The notes: generated by a model from the sequence alone, not told the origin. A DNA stretch of 64,000 nucleotides from Fidelibacterota bacterium (GCA_004124295.1 SCKI01000001.1:1-64000), one strand, 5' to 3'. Counted from the first letter of the stretch, positions 38,510 to 47,266 are shown. Numbers and translations: made by a program.

Positions 38510-40300
38510 TCAACGCCGGATCACCAGCCGCCGGACACGGCTCTCAGGGCCTGCGGACAGGCGCACCAGGTAGACCCCGGAAGGGACGCGCCGCCCCTGG
38601 CCGTCGACCCCTCGCCAGAGTGCGGAGCCGGGCCCCGGCAGATTACTGGGCCGGCGGTAAAGATTCAGCACATGCTGCCCCAGCAGATTGTAGACATCAA
38701 TGGAAACGGAACTCGGCCGGCCGAGGGTCCAGCGGATTAGCACCGGGCGGCCATCGGCGGGATTGGGATGGATTGGCGCGAGTGCAAGATCGAACGTCGC
38801 AGCGGTAACCGGGTCGCTGCCCAGCTGCGTATAGTTGATGGCGGCGGCGACATCGATGATGCCCCAGCCCTGGTCATTGTCCGGCGCGCCGGATTGGCTG
38901 GCGGTAAAGCGCAGGGCGTTCCACACATCCGACGGCGACCAGAGCGGATGGGCCTGCAGCAGCAAGGCCACGCTGCCGGCCACCAGCGGCGTAGAAAGCG
39001 AGGTGCCGTTGACGTATCGATAGGCCGTCGGCCCGGCTGCCGAGGCCGCCATGACACTCACCCCCAAGGCGGTAACATCAGGTTTGATGCGGCCGTCAAA
39101 GGTTGGCCCAAGGCTGGAAAACGGGGCCAGCAGACCGTTGCCATCCACGGCCCCTACGGCCAGGATGCTGTCGGCGTCGGCCGGCGCGATGATATGGCCG
39201 CCCCACCAGGCAGGGTCGTTGCGGGCGTTGCCGGCAGCTGTCACCACCACCATGCCCAGCCGGGTGGCAATGCGCACCGCCCGGGTCGTGACGGCGGTCT
39301 GGCCATCGAGACTGTCAAAGGTGTACCAATCCAGATATCCCAGGGAGCTGGAAACGATGTGGGCGCCAAGCCCCTCCCCCCACTCCAGGCCGGCCACGTA
39401 GTTATCCTCTTCGCTCCGATCTTCGTTTGGATATGATTCGGTTTTGGCCAACAAATAATTGACTTCAAAGCCGGGGCCAATCAGGGCCCCGGGGGCGTAG
39501 CCCCCCAAGGCCGAATAGGTGTAGGTGCCGTGGTTCTGCTGGTTGCCCAAATCGGTCGTATCGGCGGCGTTTTCGTCCTCGGTGTTGCCGTCATCGAACA
39601 GAAAGTCGTACTGGGCCAGAATCCGGGCAGGGTCGACCGCCACATGACCCTGGTAGAAGCCGGTATCGAGCATGAGGACGGTAATGCCCTTGCCGCTGTA
39701 CCCCATTTCGTGGACCTGCGGCACCTTGATCAGCTCCGCCTGGATCAGGCTGGGTCCGTAGTCGAGATGGGTCTGGCCGCCGGCTTGAGACTTATCCAAC
39801 ACCGGCGGCCCCGTCTCTGTCCCTGGCGGCAGCGGCAGGAGTCCCGTCCGGCGCAGTGGCTGGATGGACTTGACAAAGCTCAGGTCTGCGATGGCGAGCA
39901 GCTGCTCGGGAGTGGCCTCGACACTGACGGCATTCAGCCAGCGGCTGACCCGGCGAACCGTGGCCCCGGTTTCACGAATGTGCAGCAGAAAGTCGAGGGA
40001 TACAGACAGGTCGAGCTCCTGCAGCTCAGCGGCAGTGAGGCGCCCCCGGCGCTGGCGCCGTTCCCGGGCAGCTTCGGTTACGCTGAACCTGTCATTGGCC
40101 AAGGCCAGTGAGCGGGGCTTGTGGCTGAAAAAAACCCAGGCCCGCAGGCGTCCGTTCTCCCGGCTGCCGATGGTATAAGTATCCGCGGCGATCACGCGAC
40201 CCTGGCCCGCGACCGGCCCGGCCAGCAGCAGCAGCGCCAGGATTATCGGCGCCAGTGGTCGTTCAAATAGCCGATGCTGTCGAGGGGGGCGTCGAACCAT
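38510..40300 (-). CDS. Secreted subtilisin-like serine protease (S8) with type-A sorting domain
   Basis: About 597 residues from the ATG at 40300, which gives a signal peptide (FERPLAPIILALLLLAGPVA). An inhibitor-like propeptide follows, then the S8 domain with the catalytic Asp in VLMLDTGFYQG (about 209), His in QNHGTYTYSALGG (about 257) and Ser in NGTSLSTPLVAGS (about 433). The last 85 residues (HPNPADGRPVLIRWTL ... DVYNLLGQHVL ... GVYLVRL) are a FlgD-like/type-A C-terminal domain used for secretion through T9SS in Bacteroidota. Transcribed divergently from the YggT gene. Confidence 0.9.
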   Translation of the reverse strand: MVRRPPRQHRLFERPLAPIILALLLLAGPVAGQGRVIAADTYTIGSRENGRLRAWVFFSHKPRSLALANDRFSVTEAARERRQRRGRLTAAELQELDLSVSLDFLLHIRETGATVRRVSRWLNAVSVEATPEQLLAIADLSFVKSIQPLRRTGLLPLPPGTETGPPVLDKSQAGGQTHLDYGPSLIQAELIKVPQVHEMGYSGKGITVLMLDTGFYQGHVAVDPARILAQYDFLFDDGNTEDENAADTTDLGNQQNHGTYTYSALGGYAPGALIGPGFEVNYLLAKTESYPNEDRSEEDNYVAGLEWGEGLGAHIVSSSLGYLDWYTFDSLDGQTAVTTRAVRIATRLGMVVVTAAGNARNDPAWWGGHIIAPADADSILAVGAVDGNGLLAPFSSLGPTFDGRIKPDVTALGVSVMAASAAGPTAYRYVNGTSLSTPLVAGSVALLLQAHPLWSPSDVWNALRFTASQSGAPDNDQGWGIIDVAAAINYTQLGSDPVTAATFDLALAPIHPNPADGRPVLIRWTLGRPSSVSIDVYNLLGQHVLNLYRRPSNLPGPGSALWRGVDGQGRRVPSGVYLVRLSAGPESRVRRLVIRR

Positions 40301-40396
40301 AACATCGGAAAGGTATGACAGTTCTATAAGGGTGACCACTGAAAAAGGGCTTAAATTCACTGCAGAAAATGCATTGGCCAAACCGGGAGAACCGAA

Positions 40397-40693
40397 ATGG
40401 GTAATCTGGCTATTCTGCTTGCCGAACTGCTGCACGGGCTGATCGCGCTCCTGCAGCTGCTGGTCCTGATTCAGGTGGTGTTGTCGTGGATGGCTGTCGG
40501 TTTGCCGCTAAATCCCCTCACTCGCCTGTTCCATACCGTGGTCGAGGCCCTCTACCGGCCGATCCGGTCAGTCGTCCCCACCACGCTGGGCGGTGTCGAT
40601 TTCGCGCCGATGATCGCGCTGGGCCTGCTTTATCTTGTCGATACGACTCTGGTCTCTGCCATGCTTTCCAGCGGGTATCGCTGGAGCCGCTAG
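40397..40693 (+). CDS. YggT family membrane protein
   Basis: 98 residues. Two hydrophobic segments and the family motif LSWMAVGLPLNPLTRLFHTV followed by YRPIRSVVPTTLGGVDFAPM. YggT proteins are small inner-membrane proteins of unclear role, some linked to osmotic stress or cell division. GGGAG ribosome site eight bases upstream. The TAG stop overlaps a GTG start of the next gene (TAGTG), so these are coupled. Confidence 0.92.
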   Translation: MGNLAILLAELLHGLIALLQLLVLIQVVLSWMAVGLPLNPLTRLFHTVVEALYRPIRSVVPTTLGGVDFAPMIALGLLYLVDTTLVSAMLSSGYRWSR

Positions 40694-41199
40694 TGAGCGG
40701 GGGACGCCTGTGGATTTTTACGCCCAGCTTTGCTGAGGCCTGGCGGTCGGCCGGTCAGCGCGTGCCCCCCGCGGTGCGCCTGTTGATCACGCCGCAGGAA
40801 CCCTCGCAGCAGCTGGCCCTGTTCCGGCAGCAGCGGGAGGCCGGGGCCGAAGCTGTCACTATCCTCGACCTGGGCCGCATCCCGGAGAGGCAGCCGTGGG
40901 CCTATATATCCGATGCGGTAAACAGGTCAGGCTCGAATCCTTTGCGGGGCTTGACAGATCGGATGCGGGAGCCGTTCATTGACGTGACCACCCTCTATCA
41001 CCGGCCGGCAGACAGCGCGGGGCTGGAGGTCATCGCCCTGGGGGATCGATACCGGGACCAGATTCAGGTGAGCCCGGCTTGCGGCATCCTGCACCACCTG
41101 GCCCTGGTGGCCCATGCCGAAGGATTCCAGGTGACCGGCATCCTGGTGGACGAAGAATCTCTCGCCGGCCTGGACCCGGCTGCCTTCACCGGTGGCTAA
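40693..41199 (+). CDS. Shortened nucleoside-phosphorylase-like protein
   Basis: 168 residues. The block SGSNPLRGLTDRMREPFIDV resembles the nucleoside phosphorylase segment SGQNPLRGPNDERFGDRFP of trimeric PNPs, and the C-terminal LVAHAEGFQVTGILVDEESL resembles the region near the end of that fold. But normal PNPs have about 270 residues and the glycine-rich phosphate site at their N-terminus (as GSGLG) is not visible here. It may be a non-catalytic or miniature family member. I start it at a GTG overlapping the YggT stop. Its stop overlaps ssb's by 4 bases, convergent. The family link is my reading by eye. Confidence 0.6.
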   Translation: MSGGRLWIFTPSFAEAWRSAGQRVPPAVRLLITPQEPSQQLALFRQQREAGAEAVTILDLGRIPERQPWAYISDAVNRSGSNPLRGLTDRMREPFIDVTTLYHRPADSAGLEVIALGDRYRDQIQVSPACGILHHLALVAHAEGFQVTGILVDEESLAGLDPAAFTGG

Positions 41200-41606
41200 A
41201 AGGGAATGTCGTCATCGTCCGGAGGCTGGCTGGCCGGATCTATTTCCGCCGGGGCCTCCTCGGTATCCCGCTTGCCCCCCAACATGGTCAGAGTTTCCGT
41301 GACCACTTCGGTGGTGCGCCGCTCCACGCCGTTGCGATCCTGCCAAGTGCGCGTTTGCAGCCGGCCTTCGATATACAACAGCTGCCCTTTCTTCACATAA
41401 TTCCCGACAAACTCGGCCTGCTTCCCCCACACGACCAGCCGGTGCCATTCGGTGCTTTCGATGTCCGCCCCCTCTTTATCCCGCCGCACCTCGTTTGTGG
41501 CCAGGCTCATATTGGCGACGGCCGTGCCTGACGGCGTGTAGCGCACCTCCGGATCACTGCCGACATGACCCACCAAATGGACTTTATTGACGCTGCCTCG
41601 TTGCAT
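41196..41606 (-). CDS. ssb: Single-stranded DNA-binding protein
   Basis: 136 residues. OB fold with VNKVHLVGHVGSDPEVRYTP, the ssDNA-binding part DIESTEWHRLVVWGKQAEF and YVKKGQLLYIEGRLQTRTWQ; disordered linker and the acidic tip DDDDIPF that docks replication and repair proteins. ATG with GGGGTGA ribosome site. Stops overlap those of the phosphorylase-like gene. Confidence 0.97.
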   Translation of the reverse strand: MQRGSVNKVHLVGHVGSDPEVRYTPSGTAVANMSLATNEVRRDKEGADIESTEWHRLVVWGKQAEFVGNYVKKGQLLYIEGRLQTRTWQDRNGVERRTTEVVTETLTMLGGKRDTEEAPAEIDPASQPPDDDDIPF

Positions 41607-41728
41607 GTTTCACCCCATTATAAACCGGATTGTTGGCTCTCCCGGCAGTTCCCCTATCCGCTGCATCGGCAACGGCACAACATAACCTAGCCAATTTGCC
41701 GCTCATATTCAATGATATTACTGCCTTA

Positions 41729-43081
41729 CTATACTTCGATGCGTTGCCATGGTCCGCGGACAAAGCGAATCAGGAACACGGCCGAATAGGCCACGATATG
41801 CAGGGTTACAGCAATCCAGCCGCCCGATAATCCCCAACCGAGATAGAGGCCCAGGTACCAGCTCATCGGCAGCAGGAAAAACCACATCAGCCCTATTTCG
41901 GCAAGGGCCGGCACGATCACGTCACCTGCCCCGCGTAGCGCCCCATAATGCACCATGCCCACGGCATCGATAAACTGCACCAATCCCAGCAGACGCAGCG
42001 GGGGAACTGCCGTCGCAATCAGCGCCGCATCGGGCGTAAAGAGACGCAACAGTTGAGCCGGAATCAGCAGAAAAAGCACACCGAGGCTACCCATGAATGC
42101 GATGCATTGAATGGTTGCCGTCTCAGTGAGACGGCGGGCGGCGGCTGGATCGTTGCGGCCCAGCGATTCACTCACCAGGGTCTGTGCGGCGTGTGAAAAG
42201 CCGAGCGCCGGGAGAAAGGAGAAGGCAATCATATTCAGCAGAATCTCCGACGCCGCCAGGGCCAGTGTGCTGATACGTCCCATGATCACCATGAAAAATG
42301 CGAAACCCAGGATTACGCCGGAGTCATGAAAGCTCACCGGCAAGGCGATCCGCAGCACCTTCTTCAGCGTGGCAATGTCGAAAGGCCCCCGCCACAGGCC
42401 GGGATAGGTTCTGCGCAGCGCGTGGCCCAGCAGCGGCAGGGTGTACAGGACCGTTGCCAGGGCGATAGCCAGAGTGGTGGCCAGTCCGGCCCCAGGGACC
42501 CCCATTTCCGGCAGCCCCAGACGGCCAAAAATGAGGCCATAGTTGAGGATCACATTGGCGCTGTTGGCGACCAGGGTAACGGCCATGTGAATGCGGGTAC
42601 GGCTGATGGCATTATAAAACCCGTAGTAGACGGCTGACATCATCACCAGGCCCACCGACAAGCCCCGGTACCACAGGTAGGAGACGCCAGGATCCACCAC
42701 CAGGGGATCACTGTTCAGCAGCGGAAACAGCCTTGGCACTACCGCCAGGAACAGCCCCACCAGCAGATGTCCGGCCACGACAGCCACTCGCCAACTGACC
42801 CGGAAGGTTGCCCCGGCCTCGGCCATGCGGCCTTCGCCCTTGCGCCGGGCGGCCACCGTCTGGACACCGGTCTGCAGGGAGCCGAGGAAGGAGGTCAAGG
42901 CGAACGTGACGAGACCGGCCAGCCCCACCGCCGCCACCGCTGCCACCCCTAAACGGCCGACCATGGCGATGTCAACCAGGCTCATCACCGTCTGGGACAG
43001 AGAGGCCACCACGATAGGGAGGGCCAAGGCGAGAACCTTACGCCGATTCCCAGCCGTTGGAATCGACAGGTAGCCGGTCAC
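41729..43081 (-). CDS. MATE family multidrug/sodium efflux transporter
   Basis: 450 residues, 12 hydrophobic segments. N-terminal LALALPIVVASLSQTVMSLVDIAMVGRLG and the pseudo-symmetric second half are characteristic of the NorM branch. Uses a sodium or proton gradient to expel cationic compounds. GTG start at 43081, overlapping the EamA stop (GTGA); thus two exporters of different families are co-translated. Confidence 0.93.
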   Translation of the reverse strand: MTGYLSIPTAGNRRKVLALALPIVVASLSQTVMSLVDIAMVGRLGVAAVAAVGLAGLVTFALTSFLGSLQTGVQTVAARRKGEGRMAEAGATFRVSWRVAVVAGHLLVGLFLAVVPRLFPLLNSDPLVVDPGVSYLWYRGLSVGLVMMSAVYYGFYNAISRTRIHMAVTLVANSANVILNYGLIFGRLGLPEMGVPGAGLATTLAIALATVLYTLPLLGHALRRTYPGLWRGPFDIATLKKVLRIALPVSFHDSGVILGFAFFMVIMGRISTLALAASEILLNMIAFSFLPALGFSHAAQTLVSESLGRNDPAAARRLTETATIQCIAFMGSLGVLFLLIPAQLLRLFTPDAALIATAVPPLRLLGLVQFIDAVGMVHYGALRGAGDVIVPALAEIGLMWFFLLPMSWYLGLYLGWGLSGGWIAVTLHIVAYSAVFLIRFVRGPWQRIEV

Positions 43082-44031
43082 TGGGTGTCGGGGGGGCGGG
43101 CCGGTTCGAACGGCATAGACCGCTTCTCGCCCCCCACGACCACTGTCAGGGCAATCCCGGCGAGGGTGATCAGGCTACCGATGGCGAGGCTGGCGGTGAG
43201 CTGTTCGCCCTGCAGGGCCGCCGCCATCAGAAAAGTGATGGGGGGTTGGCTGCACATCACCACCGCCACCTGGGTGGGCCGCAGATAGGCCACCAGCCAG
43301 TACCACAGAAAATAGGCCAGAACGGAGGTGACCAAGCCGAGGTAGAGGACGAACAACCAGTCCACCGTCTCAATGGCGCTGTAGTCTGCCAGCAGGGCGA
43401 CGGGCAGGCCGATGGGCAGATACATGAGGGCGCCGAAAGCCATCACCAGGAAGGTCACCTCCAGGGCGCCATAACGCTCCACCAGCGGTTTGCCCAAGGT
43501 GGTGTATCCCGCCCAGGCCAACACCGCCATCATCAGGATCATATCCCCGCCCAAGGTGTCTGCACTGAAAGCCAGCCCCTTGCCGGCCAGGACCACCACC
43601 ACGCCGCTGATGGAAAGAAAAATGCCCGCCACCTTCCAGTTCCTGAGCCGCTCCATGCCCAGGCCCACAGCCAGCAGCAGGACCCAGGCCGGCGTGGTGC
43701 CGTACAGCAGGGCGGCATGGGTGGCCGTGGTCTGCTGGATGCCGATGAGGTAGAGCAACTGATTTCCCGGCACTGCCAGCATCGCCAGCAGGACGAAGCG
43801 CCAGCGGTCTACCGGCATCAGCAGGATGCGCCTGCCACTGAGCCGCAGCAGGACCGCCAGGGCCGGCGCGGCGATGATGAAGCGCCAGAAGGCAATCCAG
43901 TAAGGGCTTTGGCGGACGGCAAATTCCCGGGCGAGGACATTGGTCAGGGAGGCAATAAGGGCAAAGCCCGCCATGGCCGCATAAATCTGCAGCCGGGGGC
44001 GCACCGGCGGAACGGGTGGGGACAGCGCCAA
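43078..44031 (-). CDS. EamA/DMT family transporter
   Basis: 317 residues, ten transmembrane segments in two five-helix EamA halves; the second half has GGDMILMMAVLAWAGYTTLG and ends with SQPPITFLMAAALQGEQL. Exports or imports a metabolite; unknown which. Start is TTG at 44031, seven bases after the methyltransferase stop; no ribosome site is visible, so a nearby start is possible. Overlaps MATE at its 3' end. Confidence 0.9.
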   Translation of the reverse strand: MALSPPVPPVRPRLQIYAAMAGFALIASLTNVLAREFAVRQSPYWIAFWRFIIAAPALAVLLRLSGRRILLMPVDRWRFVLLAMLAVPGNQLLYLIGIQQTTATHAALLYGTTPAWVLLLAVGLGMERLRNWKVAGIFLSISGVVVVLAGKGLAFSADTLGGDMILMMAVLAWAGYTTLGKPLVERYGALEVTFLVMAFGALMYLPIGLPVALLADYSAIETVDWLFVLYLGLVTSVLAYFLWYWLVAYLRPTQVAVVMCSQPPITFLMAAALQGEQLTASLAIGSLITLAGIALTVVVGGEKRSMPFEPARPPDTQ

Positions 44032-44037
44032 GATGCG

Positions 44038-44559
44038 TCAGTCGTGACCGGCCGGGAGGTCGTGGTTGTTGTCGGCGTCCCGGTTCATGAGCCCGAACAG
44101 GCGGGGAAACAGTTGGCCGGTGGTGGAGGCATAGGCCCGGTATGTGTCTCCGAAGCGCTCCTCCAGAAGGGTCTCATCCGCCTGGCTGACGAGGCTCCAT
44201 AACACGCTCAGCGGCGCCGCGCCGAGCAACACCAGCCAGGATGAGGCAGCGAAAGCGACCCCGGCCGTGCCGCTCCAGAGCAAAGCTGCATATATCGGGT
44301 GCCGGATAAACGCGTAGGGACCGCTGGTTGCCAGACTTCCGTCCCGGGTAGCCGTTGCCAGGATGCGCAGACTCCATACGATCGTGAGCAGAGCGTCGGC
44401 CAGGAAAATGGCCCCGCCACCCCAGCGCCAGCCCGCTGACAATTGAATGCTGGGCAGGGGCAGCAGCGACTGCAGTTCAACCAGTATCCACCAGACGAAC
44501 AGCGTGACTGCTGTACCGGCGGGAGCAGTTGGCTGGAATGGTGTCGGCGGAGGCGTCAC
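44038..44559 (-). CDS. Isoprenylcysteine carboxyl methyltransferase-like membrane protein
   Basis: 173 residues, four or more hydrophobic segments. C-terminal half carries the SAM-binding pattern of the ICMT/PEMT fold: GPYAFIRHPIYAALLWSG and ADETLLEERFGDTYRAYASTTG. Bacterial members methylate isoprenoids or lipids; substrate unknown. GTG start seven bases downstream of the peroxiredoxin stop. Sits between two transporters and two peroxiredoxins in a tight minus-strand run. Confidence 0.85.
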   Translation of the reverse strand: MTPPPTPFQPTAPAGTAVTLFVWWILVELQSLLPLPSIQLSAGWRWGGGAIFLADALLTIVWSLRILATATRDGSLATSGPYAFIRHPIYAALLWSGTAGVAFAASSWLVLLGAAPLSVLWSLVSQADETLLEERFGDTYRAYASTTGQLFPRLFGLMNRDADNNHDLPAGHD

Positions 44560-44565
44560 CGGGCG

Positions 44566-45081
44566 CTAAAGCTGCGCGCTGCCGGTTTCGAAGAAGTTCA
44601 GGACTTCCTTGCTGTGGGTGGTCACATCCACATCCTTTATGATGTGCAAGATCACACCGTCCTCATTGATGAGAAACGAGCGCCGGATGGCCGAGGGGTA
44701 TCTTCCCTGGGTACCGTACAGGCGGGCCACCTTTTCGCTCTGATCACTGAGTAGGGTGAAGGGAAGAGAGTACTTATCCCTGAAGGCTATATGCGACGCC
44801 GGTGAGTCGAAACTGAGCCCCAGGACAGCAATACCGGCTGACTGGTAGCCGGCATAATCATCGCGCAAGTCCTTGGCCTCTTTGGTGCAACCGGGCGTAT
44901 CATCGCGCAAATAAAAATAGAGCAGCACTCGCTGCCCCCGGTAATCGGAAAGGGTGTGTTCGATGCCATCCTGGTCAGGCAGGGTGAAGTCGGGGGCCAT
45001 TTCGCCAAGCGCAGGCCCTTGTGCCGTACCGATTGAGGCGAGGACCAGGACCAGTCCAAGGGTGGGCCAGAAATGTTTCAC
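44566..45081 (-). CDS. Secreted peroxiredoxin (Bcp/PrxQ type)
   Basis: 171 residues. Signal peptide (FWPTLGLVLVLASIGTAQG) then the AhpC/TSA fold; peroxidatic cysteine in RDDTPGCTKEAKDLRDDY. It reduces peroxides in the periplasm. A second cysteine five residues on (as PrxQ has) is missing, so it would work as a 1-Cys enzyme. GTG start overlapping the stop of the next peroxiredoxin gene upstream (GTGA). Confidence 0.92.
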   Translation of the reverse strand: MKHFWPTLGLVLVLASIGTAQGPALGEMAPDFTLPDQDGIEHTLSDYRGQRVLLYFYLRDDTPGCTKEAKDLRDDYAGYQSAGIAVLGLSFDSPASHIAFRDKYSLPFTLLSDQSEKVARLYGTQGRYPSAIRRSFLINEDGVILHIIKDVDVTTHSKEVLNFFETGSAQL

Positions 45082-45629
45082 GGCCCGGCTGCGCCCCGGA
45101 ACCGGGCCAGCACCTCCTGGCTGTGGGTGGCCGGGTCCACTTTTCGCAGAATGTCCAGCAGCTTTCCCGATTCGTCAATAAGGAATGATTGGCGCCGGGC
45201 AAAATTCAGGGCGCCTGCCGCGCCGTAGCGGGAAGCCACCTTCAGGCCGATATCTGCCAGCAGGGTAAAGGGGAGCTGATGCTCCTGCTCGAAAGCCTTA
45301 TGGGATTCCTCGGAATCACCGCTGATGCCCAGGACCACGATCCCGGCCTGCCGGTAATCGGCAAACTCGTCCCTGATGGCGCAGGCTTCGGTGGTACAGC
45401 CGGAGGTGAAATCTTTGGGATAAAAGTAGACCAGGACCTTTTGTCCCCGATAATCGGCCAGGGAGTGACTCTCGCCATTCTGGTCGTTCAGGGTGAATGC
45501 TGGCGCCATATCACCGGCGGCCAGTTCCTGCGTCGCTTGCTGGGCGCTGCATGCAGTCAGGGCCAACAAGACCGCCAGGGCCAGGGCGCCGGGAAGAAAA
45601 TTCTGTTTGATCTGATACATACGAAACAT
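45078..45629 (-). CDS. Peroxiredoxin lipoprotein (PrxQ/Bcp type)
   Basis: 183 residues as drawn; starting at the next ATG (45620) would give 180 and a better spacing from the GGAGG site. A lipobox (LLALTACSAQQ) anchors it, probably to the outer membrane. Peroxidatic and resolving cysteines five apart in KDFTSGCTTEACAIRDEF, the classic PrxQ arrangement. Overlaps and probably co-translates with the secreted 1-Cys peroxiredoxin; together with the selenoprotein 1 kb away this makes three peroxiredoxins. Confidence 0.92.
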   Translation of the reverse strand: MFRMYQIKQNFLPGALALAVLLALTACSAQQATQELAAGDMAPAFTLNDQNGESHSLADYRGQKVLVYFYPKDFTSGCTTEACAIRDEFADYRQAGIVVLGISGDSEESHKAFEQEHQLPFTLLADIGLKVASRYGAAGALNFARRQSFLIDESGKLLDILRKVDPATHSQEVLARFRGAAGP

Positions 45630-45687
45630 GCCTCCGTAGGGAATTTACAGCCTGCCGGCCGGAAGCCTAGGGATATTGTTTGGGGCC

Positions 45688-46623
45688 TTAACCAACCAGC
45701 TTCGACACAGCCTGGTATTGGTCCTCATCGAGAGTGTGGCTAGAGGCCGCGAGGTTTTCATCCAGCTGTTCGTGGCTCCGGGCGCCGACGATCACCGCTG
45801 ACACAACCGGCTGGTGGAGACACCAGCGCAAGGCCAACTGGGCAGTGGTCATACTGTACTCGGCCGCCAGCGCCGCCAGCGCCGCGGCCTTGGCAAAAAA
45901 CTCATCACTGCCCCAGCGGCTTTCGTAATCGGAACGGCTCAAGCGACCCCGGGAGGGGGCCTCCCCCGTCCGGTACTTGCCCGAAAGCACACCGTGGGCC
46001 AGCGGCGAATAGACGATATTGCCGACCCCCAGCTTGGCGCAGGCGGGAAACAGGTGCTTTTCCGGGTCCCGGAAGAATAGGTTGTACCTCGGCTGACTGG
46101 AAATGAAGCGGCAGAAGGACCGTTTTGTGGCCACCTTTTGGGCCGCCTCGAGCTGCTTGGCGCTGAAATTGGAACAACCGATATAGCGCACCTTGCCCTG
46201 GCTCACCAACAGGTCGAAGGCCTCCATGGTCTCCTCGATGGGGGTCTCCTCATCGGGCCAATGGACCTGGTAGAGATCGATGTGGCCAACCTGCAGCCGC
46301 TTCAGGGAAGCTTCACAGGCCGCCATGATATGCCCTTTCGAAAGCCCCTCGCCCAATGGGCCCGGCCACATCCGGCCCCGGCACTTGGTGGCCACCACGA
46401 TCTGATCCCGGGGCAGATCCTTGAGCGCCTTGCCCAGGGCCACTTCGGCCTGGCCGTCGGCATAGACATCGGCCACGTCAAACAGGTTGACACCGGCGGC
46501 GAAGGCATGCTGGATCAGGCGGATGGAGAGGCCTTCATCCACATAGTTGCTGAAGTTGAGCCAACCGCCGAGGGCGATCTCGGAGATTTTCAGGCCGCTT
46601 TTTCCCAGGTTACGGTATTGCAT
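45688..46623 (-). CDS. Aldo/keto reductase, Kv-beta-like
   Basis: About 311 residues starting MQYRNLGKSGLKISEIALGG. Typical marks: VNLFDVADVYADGQAE (catalytic Asp and Tyr), IVVATKCRGRMW (Lys), IDLYQVHWPDE (His), and SAVIVGARSHEQL near the C-terminus for NADPH. Subfamily like the potassium-channel beta subunit/YghZ. Substrate unknown. Divergent from the selenoprotein gene. Confidence 0.92.
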   Translation of the reverse strand: MQYRNLGKSGLKISEIALGGWLNFSNYVDEGLSIRLIQHAFAAGVNLFDVADVYADGQAEVALGKALKDLPRDQIVVATKCRGRMWPGPLGEGLSKGHIMAACEASLKRLQVGHIDLYQVHWPDEETPIEETMEAFDLLVSQGKVRYIGCSNFSAKQLEAAQKVATKRSFCRFISSQPRYNLFFRDPEKHLFPACAKLGVGNIVYSPLAHGVLSGKYRTGEAPSRGRLSRSDYESRWGSDEFFAKAAALAALAAEYSMTTAQLALRWCLHQPVVSAVIVGARSHEQLDENLAASSHTLDEDQYQAVSKLVG

Positions 46624-46795
46624 CGGTTCCATTGGTTGCAGGCCGAAGCCTGAGTGCGGGGCAATTTAGGCCGGCGTCCTGTCCGGCGCAATGGGTCCCC
46701 CGCCCCGCCTTGCCGGGAGCACACGCAGGCATGTAGATTTACGGTCCCGACACGAGGGCTAAATGATGCGCTACCTGCGGCGATAGGAGAAGGTA

Positions 46796-47266
46796 ATGGC
46801 ACTTCTGGAAATAGGGGCAAAGGCCCCCGATTTCACGCTGCCGGACCAGGACGGCAAAATGGTTTCCCTGGATGACCTGAAGGGCAGCAAGCTGCTGGTC
46901 TGGTTTTTCCCCAAGGCCAACACCCCCGGCTGAATCATGGAAGGCCGGGGATTCCGTGACGAATTCCAGCATTTTCAGGACCGCGGCATCAACATCATCG
47001 GGATGAGCGCCGATCCACCCGGGAAGCAGAAAAAATTTCACACGAAATACGGTTTCCCCTATCCGCTGCTGTGCGATGAGGGCCACGAGGTCCTGGAAGC
47101 TTACGGCGCCTGGGGCCCCAAGAAGCTTTACGGCCGGAACTATATGGGCATCGCCCGGATCAGCTATCTCATCAATGAGGCCGGCGAAGTGGTGAAGGTC
47201 TACCCGAAGGTGAAGCCGATAAGCCATCCCAAGCAGGTCCTGGCCGACTGGGAGGCGCTGGGCTAG
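46796..47266 (+). CDS. Selenocysteine-containing peroxiredoxin (UGA at the catalytic position)
   Basis: 156 residues with selenocysteine at residue 46. Peroxiredoxins of this type have PGC-T at the peroxidatic site; here the frame reads WFFPKANTPG, then TGA (46931-46933), then IMEGRGFRDEF and on through GYP-like FPYPLLCDEG and a normal C-terminus. The frame before and after the UGA stays open and well conserved, which a pseudogene would not explain. AGGAGAAGG is the ribosome site for the ATG at 46796. A stem-loop with a bulged U lies just downstream (see next entry). Without Sec insertion the product would stop after 45 residues. Confidence 0.9.
46935..46967 (+). promoter_or_regulatory. Bacterial SECIS-like element
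   Basis: Two alternative hairpins immediately after the UGA. (1) TCATGGAA (46935-46942) pairs with TTCCGTGA (46952-46959), loop GGCCGGGGA. (2) GGATTC (46949-46954) pairs with GAAT(T)CC (46961-46967), with a bulged T and loop CGTGAC starting 22 nt after the UGA, which suits the usual distance and the G in the loop's first two bases. Confidence 0.6.

Noticed and set aside
43057-44202. Long open frame (381 codons) on the plus strand
   Set aside because: Antisense to the EamA and MATE genes, with Gln/His-rich unstructured translation and no homology.
46931-46933. TGA stop in the third peroxiredoxin as a pseudogene mutation
   Set aside because: It falls exactly on the catalytic Cys codon, both halves remain well conserved, and a SECIS-like hairpin follows. 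A selenoprotein explains all this better.
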